Assembly (NCBI RefSeq): GCF_004402235.1
Contig: NZ_SOFS01000023.1
Span: 29,315 to 93,314 of the forward strand
DNA: 64,000 nucleotides
Direction of reading: 5' to 3'
Origin: Cryobacterium glucosi
Lineage (GTDB): Bacteria; Actinomycetota; Actinomycetes; Actinomycetales; Microbacteriaceae
A model generated the notes under the pieces. It ran no database searches, was not told the origin of the DNA, and was given only the letters and a program-made list of their open reading frames with translations. Of this stretch, positions 40,113 through 49,267 are shown in pieces. Every line of letters starts with the position of its first letter. Positions within the stretch are counted from its first letter, which is position 1. Made by a program: the position numbers and the translations under genes.

Positions 40113-43013
40113 CTACTGGCCCAGCAGGGCGAGCATGCTCGCGACGGTGTCGGAGAGCTTCTTGTCCGCCACACCGTAGGCCGCGAAGTCGCCGGCGGTC
40201 AGCGCCGCCTGCTTGTCGGCAATAGCCTGCTTGGCGACGGCCAGGAGCGCCTGGAGCTGGGCATCCGTTGCCGGGTTGCCCGTCGTCGTCGAGGGTGTCG
40301 TGGTGCCGCCTGTCGTCGGCGTCGTCGTTCCGGTGGTCGGCACCGAAGTGTCACCGGCCTGCGCACCCGAACTGCCGCCGAAGAGCACGTCGAGCGCCTT
40401 GTTCAGGGTGTCCTCGAAGGCGATCTGGTCACCGAAGGCCACGAGAACCTTCTGCAGCAGCGGGTAGCTGGTCTCACCCGTCGACTGCACGTAGACCGGC
40501 TGCACGTACAGGAGCCCGCCACCGACGGGCAGCGTCAGCAGGTTGCCGTTGAGCACCTTCGACTGGCCCTGCTTCAACAGGTTGAGCTGGGTCGATACCG
40601 TCGGGTCGGCGTTGAACTTCGCCTGCACCTGGCCGGGGCCAGGCACCGTGTTCGCCTTCGGCAGGGTGAGCAGGCGGAGCTTTCCGTATTCCGCCGATCT
40701 GACTCCGTCGGTCGCGCCGGCATCCGAGTCGACGGCGAGGTACCCGGTGAGCACGTTCCGGCTCGTGGTACCCGTCGCGTCCGGGATGAAGGTCGAGTAC
40801 AGGGTGAATGCCGGTTTCTCCGAACCGGGCACCTGCATCGTGAGGTAGTACGGGGGCTGGAGAGTCGTGTTCGTCGACGGCGACACCGGGTCGTTCGGCG
40901 TCGTCCACGCGTCGTCGTGCGAGTAGAACGAGCCGGGGTCTGTCACGTGATACTGGCTCAGGATGTGGCGCTGCACCTTGAAGAGGTCGGCCGGGTACCG
41001 GACGTGGCTCATCAGCTGGCCGCTCATATCGCTCATGGGCTTGACCGTGGACGGGAAGATCTTCTGCCACGTCTTCAGGATCGGGTCCGTGGTATCCCAC
41101 GCGTAGAGGGTGACCGAGCCGTCATAGGCGTCGACCGTTGCCTTGACCGAGTTGCGCATGTAGTTGATTTTGTCGAGCGCGAACGGCTGTGCGGGCGTCT
41201 CGGTGTCCGTGATGGCGTCGCTCAGGCCGACCGGTGTCGAGTACGGGTAGTCCGCGCTCGTCGTGTAGCCGTCGACGATCCACTTGACCCGGCCGTCGAC
41301 GACAGAGGGGTATGCGGAGGAGTCGAGGGTCAGGTAGGGGGCGACCTTCTGCACGCGCGTGACGGGGTCGCGGTCGTAGAGGATCTGCGACTGGTCGTTG
41401 ACGTCGTTGGCGAGGAATATCTGCTCGGACTGGAACTTCAGCGCATAGATGAGTTTGTTGAACGCGTTGTCGAGCTTCGGACCGCCGTTGCCGGTGAACG
41501 TCGTGTAGGTCTGCTGGGCGCCATCGGTGCCGGACGGATAGTCGAGCTCGACGGGCTTGCTGTCCGCCGCGGCCCCGACGATCGAGTAGGTCGGTGAGTT
41601 CTCACCGAAGTAGATCCGCGGCTCGTAAGTTCCGAGCGATCCGGTCGTCGGGATGCCGGACTCGAGGAACACGGGCTGGCCGTCTGCCGAGCGCTGGTTG
41701 CCGTATGCCGCGACGACGCCGTACCCGTGGGTGTAGACGATCGTCGAGTTCACCCAGGTGTTCCCGGCGTTGAGCCCGGACAGCTTGAGATCACGGACGG
41801 AGACGACGGTGTCCTGGGACTTGCCGTCGATCGTGTACCGGTCCACATCGAGGTTCTTCGGGAACTGGTAATACTGCTTGAACTGTTCCAGCTGCGAGAA
41901 GGCGTCGCTCACGAGGGCCGGGTCGAGGATCCGGATGTTGGCGGTCGTCGTCGCGTCCGCCCGGAGTGCCCCTGGCTCTGCGGTCGTCGTCGCGTTGTAC
42001 GGGACCTCGGTGACACCGGAGAGGTCGTATGCGTTCCGGGTGAGATCGATGTTCCGTTGGATGTACTCGGCCTCGAGGGACTTCGCGCTCGGGTCGACCT
42101 GGAAGCGCTGCACGACCCACGGGTAGAGGGAGCCGAGCAGGAGGCTTGTCACGATGAGGAGCGCCGTGCCGATCACGGGGAGGCGCCAGCGACCGATGAT
42201 CGCCGTGACGAGGAAGAGGATGGCGACGACGGCGGCGATGCCGGCGAGGATCGCCCGTCCGGGGATGGTGGCGTGGGTGTCGGTGTAGCCGGCACCGGTG
42301 ATCAGGTCGTTCGTGCTGGTGAGCGTCGAATACTGGTCGAGCCAGATGCTGAGCGCCTGCAGGACCAGGTAGAGACTCGCCGTGACGGCGATCTGGACGC
42401 GAGCGGCCTTGGACACGAGGATTTCGCGGCCGCTGACCCGGATCGACCCGTACAGGTAGGTGGTCGCGATCGCGACGATGGCCGAGATGAGGACGACGGC
42501 GGATGCGAAGCCGAGGAACGCCTGGAAGAACGGCAGGTCGAACAGGTAGAACGACACGTCGAGGTGGAACTGCGGATCGGTGGTGCCGGTGTCGGTGCGG
42601 TTCAGCCACATCAGCACGACCTGCCAGCGGGTGGCGGCGGCGACGCCGGCGAAAAGGCCGAGCAGAGCGGGGATGCCGTACATGGCGAGGCGGCGGAGCG
42701 GCTCGATGACCTGCTGGTAGCGGTCGAGCTGCGAGTTGAGCATCGCGTAGACAGGACGCATCCGGTAGGCGATCTGGATGCTGACGAAGACCGGGATCGC
42801 CATGGCGAGGAAGCCCACGAAGAAGAGAGCGGCTCCTGCCGCCCACTGGGTGGTCAGTACGCTCAGGAAGCCGAGCTGGTTGAACCAGAGCACATCGGCG
42901 TACAGGCCGGCGAACACAAAGAACAGGATCACCAGCCCCGCGATGATGGCGGCCGTAATGGCGAGGGGGGCACGACTCCTGCGAGGAGCGTTTCCGGTGG
43001 ATTGTGACGTCAC
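40113..43013 (-). CDS. UPF0182 family large membrane protein
   Basis: This is a 966-residue actinobacterial/cyanobacterial membrane protein of unknown function. The N-terminal ~320 residues carry about seven transmembrane segments (ITAAIIAGLVILFFVFAGLYADVLWFNQLGF ...), followed by a ~550-residue extracytoplasmic domain and a Thr/Gly/Pro-rich linker (TTGTTTPTTGGTTTPSTTTG) before a short helical C-terminal end. Landmarks are YIQRNIDLTRNAYDLSGV and YLTLDSSAYPSVVDGRVKWIVDGYTTS. The GTG start has GAGG 7 nt upstream, and TAGAAT (43053-43058, minus strand) is a likely -10. The 126-bp gap to the YlbL-like gene includes a small AGCCGGC hairpin (43086-43104). Confidence 0.9.
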   Translation of the reverse strand: MTSQSTGNAPRRSRAPLAITAAIIAGLVILFFVFAGLYADVLWFNQLGFLSVLTTQWAAGAALFFVGFLAMAIPVFVSIQIAYRMRPVYAMLNSQLDRYQQVIEPLRRLAMYGIPALLGLFAGVAAATRWQVVLMWLNRTDTGTTDPQFHLDVSFYLFDLPFFQAFLGFASAVVLISAIVAIATTYLYGSIRVSGREILVSKAARVQIAVTASLYLVLQALSIWLDQYSTLTSTNDLITGAGYTDTHATIPGRAILAGIAAVVAILFLVTAIIGRWRLPVIGTALLIVTSLLLGSLYPWVVQRFQVDPSAKSLEAEYIQRNIDLTRNAYDLSGVTEVPYNATTTAEPGALRADATTTANIRILDPALVSDAFSQLEQFKQYYQFPKNLDVDRYTIDGKSQDTVVSVRDLKLSGLNAGNTWVNSTIVYTHGYGVVAAYGNQRSADGQPVFLESGIPTTGSLGTYEPRIYFGENSPTYSIVGAAADSKPVELDYPSGTDGAQQTYTTFTGNGGPKLDNAFNKLIYALKFQSEQIFLANDVNDQSQILYDRDPVTRVQKVAPYLTLDSSAYPSVVDGRVKWIVDGYTTSADYPYSTPVGLSDAITDTETPAQPFALDKINYMRNSVKATVDAYDGSVTLYAWDTTDPILKTWQKIFPSTVKPMSDMSGQLMSHVRYPADLFKVQRHILSQYHVTDPGSFYSHDDAWTTPNDPVSPSTNTTLQPPYYLTMQVPGSEKPAFTLYSTFIPDATGTTSRNVLTGYLAVDSDAGATDGVRSAEYGKLRLLTLPKANTVPGPGQVQAKFNADPTVSTQLNLLKQGQSKVLNGNLLTLPVGGGLLYVQPVYVQSTGETSYPLLQKVLVAFGDQIAFEDTLNKALDVLFGGSSGAQAGDTSVPTTGTTTPTTGGTTTPSTTTGNPATDAQLQALLAVAKQAIADKQAALTAGDFAAYGVADKKLSDTVASMLALLGQ

Positions 43014-43139
43014 GAATGGGCCTCTTGGTCTGTAAATCGGCGGTCAGGCCTTATTCTAGACAGGGGTTCTGGGAGCAGGCCTGCCAGCCGGCCCCAAGCC
43101 GGCTCAGAGTTCCCTGCAAGGCCGCTGGGGTATCCCCCG

Positions 43140-44273
43140 TTATTGCACGGGGCAGTGCGGGAGTGCGCTCGTGTCCGCCCCGGACTTGATGGCGTCCAGC
43201 GCGGTGAGTGCCTGGTCGAGGGTCGTGACCGAGAAGACCGTGAGACCGTCCGGGATGTGCCCGGTGACCTCGTCGCAGTCGTCCGCGGGGGCGAGGAACC
43301 AGTCTGCTCCGGCGCTCCGGGCGCCTGCGAGTTTCTGGCGGATGCCGCCGATCGGGCCGACCGTGCCCGCCTGATCGATCGTGCCGGTACCCGCGACGTT
43401 CTCGCCGCCCTGGAGGAGCCCGGGGGTGAGCTTGTCGATGATGCCGAGCGCGAACATCATGCCGGCGCTCGGGCCGCCGACCTGGTCGAGCTGGATGGTG
43501 ACCGTGAACGGGAACTGATACTCGGTCTTCACGTTGATCCCGATGATCGCGGAGCCGTCCGAGTCGACGGGGGTGACCGTGAGGTCCTGCGCGACGCCGC
43601 CGCGCACGATGCCGACAGTGGCCGGAACGCCGGCGCCGTTCGCCGTGAGCGCGGCACGGAGGGAGGCGATGTCGGTGACGGCGGCGCCGTTGACGGTGGC
43701 GATCTGGTCGTCCGCTTTGAGGACGCCCGTCGCCGGCGAACCGTCGGGCAGCGAAACAACCGAGACGATCGTCGGGTAGGTGTAGCCGAGGTTCGTCAGG
43801 GCGGCGGCGATCGCATCCTGCTGGGAGTTGACCATCTGCGCGGTGTTCTCCTCGTCGCGCTGCTGCGTCGTGGTGTTCGAGGGGAACGCCGCCTCGATCG
43901 GGATGACGGCCTGGCTGGAATCCAGCCACGCTCCGGCGACCTTGAGCCAGCTCGGGCGGTTGTCCGGGTTGCCGACGAGGGACACGGTGAGCATGTCCAG
44001 CGTTCCGTCGGTCGGGAAGGTCTCCGCGCCGTCGATGGTGATCAGGGGCCTGTCCGCACCGTCCTCAGAGATGGTCGAGCCGATGGTGTTGTAGACGGGG
44101 CCCGGCTTCTCGATCACGTATGGGGCCGGGGTGACGCCGAGGATGATGCCGCAGGCCAGGGCGATGCTGAGCACGATCCAACCGGCCTTGCTTGCACGCC
44201 GGGAGCGCGGCGATCGCTCTTCCCAGGTGGTGCCGGAGTCGGATGGCGTCGGGTCGTCGGTGAAGAGGGCCAC
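43140..44273 (-). CDS. YlbL-type PDZ and Lon-like (S16) serine protease
   Basis: This 377-residue membrane-anchored protease has one N-terminal transmembrane helix (GWIVLSIALACGIILGVTPAPYVI, ~30-53), then a PDZ domain (GVLKADDQIATVNGAAVTDIASLRAAL), then a Lon-type proteolytic domain with catalytic Ser in QVGGPSAGMMFALG (~269) and Lys in GPIGGIRQKLAGARSAG (~313). It lacks the Lon ATPase. Homologues act outside the membrane in quality control and envelope homeostasis. GTG start with AAGGAG 4 nt upstream. It is divergent from the DUF2342 gene, a neighbour pair kept in many actinobacteria. Confidence 0.93.
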   Translation of the reverse strand: MALFTDDPTPSDSGTTWEERSPRSRRASKAGWIVLSIALACGIILGVTPAPYVIEKPGPVYNTIGSTISEDGADRPLITIDGAETFPTDGTLDMLTVSLVGNPDNRPSWLKVAGAWLDSSQAVIPIEAAFPSNTTTQQRDEENTAQMVNSQQDAIAAALTNLGYTYPTIVSVVSLPDGSPATGVLKADDQIATVNGAAVTDIASLRAALTANGAGVPATVGIVRGGVAQDLTVTPVDSDGSAIIGINVKTEYQFPFTVTIQLDQVGGPSAGMMFALGIIDKLTPGLLQGGENVAGTGTIDQAGTVGPIGGIRQKLAGARSAGADWFLAPADDCDEVTGHIPDGLTVFSVTTLDQALTALDAIKSGADTSALPHCPVQ

Positions 44274-44402
44274 CGGGCTCCTTCCAGGTTATGCCGGGCG
44301 TTCGCGGCAAGCGGACACCAGACCTCTCAGCGTAGGTCATTTCCCAGTTCGGGCCGGGCGTCTCGGACTAGCGTAGAAGCAAGCGACTGAGAGGTGCCTG
44401 AA

Positions 44403-45776
44403 GTGCCCGACGACTCCCGACCCGACGAGGGTCCCAACCCGGAAGACGAATTCCGGGACATGTTGCGCGACATCCTGTCGGGCAAGTCCTCCATCGATCC
44501 GAGCCAGCTCGCCGGAGCCGCCGGCCTGCCGGCAGACCCGGCCAGCATCAACGCTCTCATGCAGCAGTTGCAGGGTGCCCTCCGCGGCAACGGCGAGGGC
44601 GGCATCAGCTGGGACGCAGCGCTCACGCAGGGCCAGAACAAGGCGGCCGAGAGCCAGGTCTCGGTGACTCCCGCCGAGCACGCCGCCCTCGACCAGGCGT
44701 TCCACATTGCTGCGCTCTGGCTCGACGAGGTGACCGACATCGCCGAACTCACGGTGGTCCCGCGCCTTCTCACCCGCAAGGAGTGGGTCACGGAATCCAT
44801 GCCGGTCTGGACCCAGTTGGCGGAGCCGGTCGCGAACAGCATCTCCGATTCCCTGACCAAGGTCCTCACCGACCAGGCGCCGGAGGAGCTCAAGGGCATG
44901 ATGGCCGGCGCGAGCAAGATGATGCGCAGCATCGGAGGCACCCTCTTCGCCATGCAGCTCGGCCAGGTCGTCGGCCAGCTCGCGAGCGAGGTCGTCTCAG
45001 GAGGCGACATCGGCATCCCGCTCATGACCGACCAGCAGGCCGCCCTCGTGCCGCAGAACGTCGCGGCCTTCGGCGAAGACCTCGACGTGCCGATCGACCA
45101 GGTTCAGATCTACCTGGCCGTGCGGGAACTCGCCCACGCCAGGCTGTTCCGGCATTCGCGCTGGCTGCGCCTGCGGCTGATCAGCTCGATCACCGACTTC
45201 GCCCACGACATCAGCATCGACTCAGGGCGTCTCGAAGAACTCGCCGAGGGCTTCGACCCGTCCAACCCCGAGGAACTGCGGCAGGCGATCCTGAACGGAT
45301 CGCTGATCCCGCCGAAGTCGGAGACCCAGCTCGCCGCCCTCGCGAGGCTCGAGACGATGCTCGCGCTCGTCGAAGGCTGGGTCGACGTCGTGACCGTCGA
45401 GGCCACGAGCAGGCTCCCCCGCGCCGATGCCATCAACGAGACCGTCAAGCGCCGTCGCGCCTCTGGCGGTCCGGCCGAGTCCGCGTTCTCGACCCTCGTC
45501 GGGCTCGAGCTGCGTCCGCGCCGGCTGCGCGAGGCTGCCGCGATGTGGCAGGCCGTGACGGATGCCGTCGGTAACGACGGTCGGGACGCGCTCTGGGCGC
45601 ACCCCGACCTTCTGCCGACGTCAGCGGACCTCGACGACCCGAAGGCGCTCGTCGCGCGGCTGACGAGCACGGCCGCGAGCGTCGCGGCGGGCACGGAACC
45701 CGAACTCGACGAGGTCGACCAGGCGCTCGAGGACCTGCTGCGTGAGGACGGCCCCGACCGCCCCCACGAGGAGTAG
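44403..45776 (+). CDS. DUF2342 (zinc-dependent metalloprotease-like) protein
   Basis: This 457-residue mainly helical protein is of the actinobacterial DUF2342 type, often labelled zinc-dependent metalloprotease. The supposed metal motif reads VRELAHARLFRHSRWLR, so the first His of HExxH is Arg and protease activity is doubtful. An acidic disordered N-terminus, the LPADPASINALMQQLQGALRG segment and a C-terminal acidic tail frame the helical core (EWVTESMPVWTQLAEPVANSI ...). GTG 44403 was preferred over GTG 44394 because GAGAGG lies 8 nt before it. TAGCGT upstream may be its -10. Confidence 0.8.
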   Translation: MPDDSRPDEGPNPEDEFRDMLRDILSGKSSIDPSQLAGAAGLPADPASINALMQQLQGALRGNGEGGISWDAALTQGQNKAAESQVSVTPAEHAALDQAFHIAALWLDEVTDIAELTVVPRLLTRKEWVTESMPVWTQLAEPVANSISDSLTKVLTDQAPEELKGMMAGASKMMRSIGGTLFAMQLGQVVGQLASEVVSGGDIGIPLMTDQQAALVPQNVAAFGEDLDVPIDQVQIYLAVRELAHARLFRHSRWLRLRLISSITDFAHDISIDSGRLEELAEGFDPSNPEELRQAILNGSLIPPKSETQLAALARLETMLALVEGWVDVVTVEATSRLPRADAINETVKRRRASGGPAESAFSTLVGLELRPRRLREAAAMWQAVTDAVGNDGRDALWAHPDLLPTSADLDDPKALVARLTSTAASVAAGTEPELDEVDQALEDLLREDGPDRPHEE

Positions 45777-45784
45777 CCCCGCGC

Positions 45785-46648
45785 CTAGAGCAGGCCCTTG
45801 GTGTGCCAGACGGTCTTCGTCTCCGTGAAGGCGAGGATCCGGGCGAGGGAGGGCGCCGCGGCATCCGCCCCGGATTCGGGCTGGAGCACCCGGGTGAGGG
45901 TTTCGGCCGCGTCGATCTCGAGGTGCACCCAGTCGAGGTCGCCTGCACCGAGGAGGTCGATCGCGTTGACGTCGGCGTGGCTCGCGAGCCACGGCGCCAT
46001 CTCGGCCGGTGACCCGGTGAGGATGTTGACGACCCCGCCGGGGACGTCGCTCGTGGCGAGCACCTCGCCGAGAGTGATCGCCGAGAGCGGCCTGGTTTCG
46101 TCGGCGACGACCACGACCGTGTTGCCTGAGACGAGGGCGGGGGCGACGGCGCTCACGAGACCGAGCAGCGACCCGCCGGACTGCGGGGCGATGATCGCGA
46201 CGACACCGGTCGGCTCTGGCACGGAAATGTTGAAGTACGGCCCGGAAACCGGGTTCGCATTGCCGGCGACCTGCGCGTACTTGTCGGCCCAGCCCGCGTA
46301 CCAGACCCACCGGTCGACGGCCTCGTCGACCTGCCGGCCAGCGGCCGACGCGGACACGCCCTCTGACTGCACGATCTCCTCGACGAACTGGGCGCGACGG
46401 CCCTCGAGCAGCTCGGCGATGCGGTAGAGCACCTGGCCGCGGTTGTACGGGGTCGCACGCGACCACCCCGCGAAGGCGGAGCGTGCCGCGACCACGGCAT
46501 CCCTGGCGTCCTTGCGGGATGCCTGCGCCGCGTTCGCGAGGAAGTCGCCGCCCGGCGTCGCCACGGCATAGACGCGACCGGATTCGCTCCGCGGGAACTT
46601 TCCGCCGATGTAGAGCTTGTAGGTCTTGGGGACGGCGAGGCGGGTCAC
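45785..46648 (-). CDS. Half-length aldehyde dehydrogenase homologue, probably non-catalytic
   Basis: This 287-residue protein matches only the first ~60% of an ALDH (usual length ~480-500): YIGGKFPRSESGRVYAV, AGWADKYAQVAG, PTGVVAIIAPQSGGSLLGLVSAVAPALVSGNTVVV and VPGGVVNILTGSPAEMAPWLASH. Then, where the Glu and Cys catalytic segments belong, it breaks into LGAGDLDWVHLEIDAAETLTRVL and ends with SLARILAFTETKTVWHTKGLL. The PWN motif is replaced by PQSG. It overlaps the intact ALDH gene by 4 nt (GTGA), so the two are made together. A regulatory or structural partner of that enzyme is likelier than an enzyme. It ends the deo cluster. Confidence 0.85.
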   Translation of the reverse strand: MTRLAVPKTYKLYIGGKFPRSESGRVYAVATPGGDFLANAAQASRKDARDAVVAARSAFAGWSRATPYNRGQVLYRIAELLEGRRAQFVEEIVQSEGVSASAAGRQVDEAVDRWVWYAGWADKYAQVAGNANPVSGPYFNISVPEPTGVVAIIAPQSGGSLLGLVSAVAPALVSGNTVVVVADETRPLSAITLGEVLATSDVPGGVVNILTGSPAEMAPWLASHADVNAIDLLGAGDLDWVHLEIDAAETLTRVLQPESGADAAAPSLARILAFTETKTVWHTKGLL

Positions 46649-48174
46649 TTGGTGGCCTTCTTTCGTGCTGCGGACGGCTTGACGGCATGATCGGCGTCCA
46701 CGGCCACGGCGTGGCGGGCGGCGGCGACTGCGGCGCTGCCCGCCGGCTGGAGGTACGCGGCGAGGCCGTGGCGGCCGCCTTCGCGGCCGTAGCCCGACTC
46801 CTTGTAACCGCCGAAGGGGCTCGCGGGGTCGAACCGGTTGAAGGTGTTCGCCCAGATCACGCCGGCGCGGAGCCGGTCGGCGACGGCGAGGACGCGGCTG
46901 CCCTTGTCGCTCCAGATCCCGGCGGAGAGACCGTACGGCGTGTTGTTCGCCTTCGCGATCGCCTCCTCGGGGGTGCGGAACGTCAGCACGGAAAGCACGG
47001 GGCCGAAGACCTCGTCGCGGGCGATGCGGTGACTCGTCGACACATTGGTGAAGATGGTCGGCCGGAACCAGAACCCGCTCTCCGGCAGGTCGCAGTCGGG
47101 ACTCCAGCGTTCGGCGCCTTCGTCCTCGCCGATGGCGGACAGTTCGGTGATGCGCTTCAGCTGGTCTGCGCTGTTGATTGCACCGATGTCGGTGTTCTTG
47201 TCGAGCGGATCGCCGAGGCGCAGCGTCGAGAGGCGCTGCTTGAGCCGGTCGACGACCTCGTCGTGGATGCTCTCCTGGACGAGCAGGCGGCTGCCCGCGC
47301 AGCAGACGTGGCCCTGGTTGAAGAAGATCCCGTTGACGATGCCCTCGATGGCCTGGTCGATCGGAGCGTCGTCGAAGACGATGTTCGCCGCCTTGCCGCC
47401 CAGCTCGAGAATGATCTTCTTGTCGGTCCCTGCGACGGCGCGGGCGATGGCCCTGCCGGCCCCTGTCGAGCCGGTGAAGGCGACGAGGTTGATGCCGGAG
47501 TGGCCGACGAGCGCCTGCCCGGTCTCGCGGCCCCCCGTGACGATGTTCACGACGCCGGCCGGCAACTCGGCCTGCTGGAGGATCTCGGCGAAGAGGAGCG
47601 CGGTGAGCGAGGTGGTCTCCGCCGGCTTGAGGACGACGGTGTTGCCCGCGGCGAGGGCCGGGGCGATCTTCCACGCGAGCATGAGCAGCGGGAAGTTCCA
47701 CGGGATCACCTGGGCGGCGACGCCCCGCGCCGCGGGGTTGACGCCGAGGCCGGCGTGGTCGAGCTTGTCCGCCCAGCCGGCGTAGTAGAAGAACCAGGCG
47801 GCGACGAGGGGGATGTCGACGTCACGGCTTTCGGTGATCGGCTTGCCGTTGTCCAGGGTCTCTGCAACGGCGAGCTCGCGGGCGCGCTCCTGCACGAGAC
47901 GTGCGATCCGGAACAGGTACTTGCCGCGGTCGCTGCCAGAAAGGGTCGACCAGCGCCGTTCGAATGCACGACGGGCCGCGGCGACCGCGGTGTCGACATC
48001 CGCCGCGTCGGCGTGTGCGATCATGGCGAGCTGCTTCTCGGTCGCGGGGTTGATGGTCTGGAAGGGCTCGCCGCGGCCGGCGACGAATTCGCCGTCGATG
48101 AAGAGTCCGTATTCGGGGCGGAGGTGCAGCAGCGCCTGGGACTCCGGCGCGGGAGCGTAGTCAAGAAAGCTCAT
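46645..48174 (-). CDS. NAD(P)-dependent aldehyde dehydrogenase of the deo cluster
   Basis: This 509-residue full-length ALDH has QVIPWNFPLLMLAWKIAPALAAGNTVVLKPAE, FTGSTGAGRAIARAVAG, catalytic Glu in ILELGGKAANIV and the Cys in NQGHVCCAGSRL. The C-terminal 30 residues are an Ala/Lys-rich extension. Its place right behind deoC suggests it oxidises the acetaldehyde released by deoxyribose-phosphate aldolase to acetate; direct evidence is lacking. GAAGGA lies 6 nt before the ATG; 10 bp separate it from deoC. Confidence 0.92.
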   Translation of the reverse strand: MSFLDYAPAPESQALLHLRPEYGLFIDGEFVAGRGEPFQTINPATEKQLAMIAHADAADVDTAVAAARRAFERRWSTLSGSDRGKYLFRIARLVQERARELAVAETLDNGKPITESRDVDIPLVAAWFFYYAGWADKLDHAGLGVNPAARGVAAQVIPWNFPLLMLAWKIAPALAAGNTVVLKPAETTSLTALLFAEILQQAELPAGVVNIVTGGRETGQALVGHSGINLVAFTGSTGAGRAIARAVAGTDKKIILELGGKAANIVFDDAPIDQAIEGIVNGIFFNQGHVCCAGSRLLVQESIHDEVVDRLKQRLSTLRLGDPLDKNTDIGAINSADQLKRITELSAIGEDEGAERWSPDCDLPESGFWFRPTIFTNVSTSHRIARDEVFGPVLSVLTFRTPEEAIAKANNTPYGLSAGIWSDKGSRVLAVADRLRAGVIWANTFNRFDPASPFGGYKESGYGREGGRHGLAAYLQPAGSAAVAAARHAVAVDADHAVKPSAARKKATK

Positions 48175-48184
48175 CGTGGTTCCT

Positions 48185-49204
48185 TCAGTCGATCGTCACG
48201 TAGTCGGGGCCGGAGTAGTGTCCATCGCGCATCTTCTGCCGTTGCATCAGCACGTCGTTGAGCAGGCTTGAGGCGCCGAAGCGGAAGAGGCTCGGCGTGA
48301 GCCAGTCCTCGCCGACGGTCTCGGCGACGGCGACGAGGTACTTGATGGCGTCCTTCGAGGTGCGGATGCCACCTGCCGGTTTCACGCCGACCCTCGCGCC
48401 GGTGAGGCGATGCCAGTCGCGCACGACCTCGATCATCGAGAGGGTCACGGGGAGGGTGGCCGCGGGCTGCATCTTGCCGGTTGAGGTCTTGATGAAGTCG
48501 CCCCCGGCGAGGATGGCGAGCCAGGAGGCGCGGCGCACGTTGTCGTAGGTGTTGAGTTCGCCGGTCTCGAGGATCACCTTGAGGTGGGCGACACTGCCGT
48601 CGGCGCGGCGGCAGGCTTCCTTGACGGCGACGATCTCGTCGTAGACCTGGCCGAAACGACCGGAAAGAAAGGCCCCGCGGTCGATGACCATGTCGATCTC
48701 GTCTGCGCCGGCCGCGACGGCGTCGGCCACGTCGGCGAGCTTCACCGCGAGGGAGGCGCGGCCGCTCGGGAAGGCGGTGGCGACGGAGGCGACGAAGATG
48801 CCCTGGTCGCGACCGGCCGCGTGTGCGGAGCCGAGCGCCTCGACGGTGTACGGGACCATGTCTCCGTAGACGCAGACGGCGGCGACGCGGGGGCAGCCCG
48901 GGTCACCGGGGTCTGGCGTGAGCGCCTTGCCGACGAGGGAACGAACCTTGCCCGGCGTGTCGGCGCCCTCGAGGGTCGTCAGGTCGATCAGGCCGATGAT
49001 CGTGTCGATCGCCCGCTTCTTCGAACTCGTCTTGATCGAGCGCGTGCCGAGGGCGGCGGCACGCTGTTCGAGCCCGACCGCGTCGATCCCGGGGATCCCG
49101 TGCAGGTAGCGGCGGAGGTTCGCGTCTGTGGCCTCGCCGCCGATGAGGGCGAGGGCACGGGACCTCGTCGACGGCTGGGTCGCGACCACTGGGATGCTTG
49201 TCAT
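48185..49204 (-). CDS. deoC: Deoxyribose-phosphate aldolase
   Basis: This 339-residue class I aldolase splits 2-deoxyribose-5-phosphate into glyceraldehyde-3-phosphate and acetaldehyde. The Schiff-base Lys lies in GGDFIKTSTGK, the activating Lys in ARVGVKPAGGIRTSKDA, and the Asp in DEIDMVIDRGAF. The first ~75 residues are longer than in bacterial 220-250-residue DeoC and resemble the long (animal/actinobacterial) type. ATG 49204 has GAGGA 6 nt upstream; the ATG 33 bp further upstream lacks one. It lies 63 bp behind the deoR-type regulator. Confidence 0.95.
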   Translation of the reverse strand: MTSIPVVATQPSTRSRALALIGGEATDANLRRYLHGIPGIDAVGLEQRAAALGTRSIKTSSKKRAIDTIIGLIDLTTLEGADTPGKVRSLVGKALTPDPGDPGCPRVAAVCVYGDMVPYTVEALGSAHAAGRDQGIFVASVATAFPSGRASLAVKLADVADAVAAGADEIDMVIDRGAFLSGRFGQVYDEIVAVKEACRRADGSVAHLKVILETGELNTYDNVRRASWLAILAGGDFIKTSTGKMQPAATLPVTLSMIEVVRDWHRLTGARVGVKPAGGIRTSKDAIKYLVAVAETVGEDWLTPSLFRFGASSLLNDVLMQRQKMRDGHYSGPDYVTID

Positions 49205-49267
49205 GAAATGTCCTCGCAGGGTGGTGGTGGGTGTCACGGGGGCTCCGGGCGCCTGAGGGCGTTCCGG

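Noticed and set aside
44403..45776. Active zincin metalloprotease
   Set aside because: The putative HExxH reads RELAH, so the first metal ligand is missing; annotated only as DUF2342-type.
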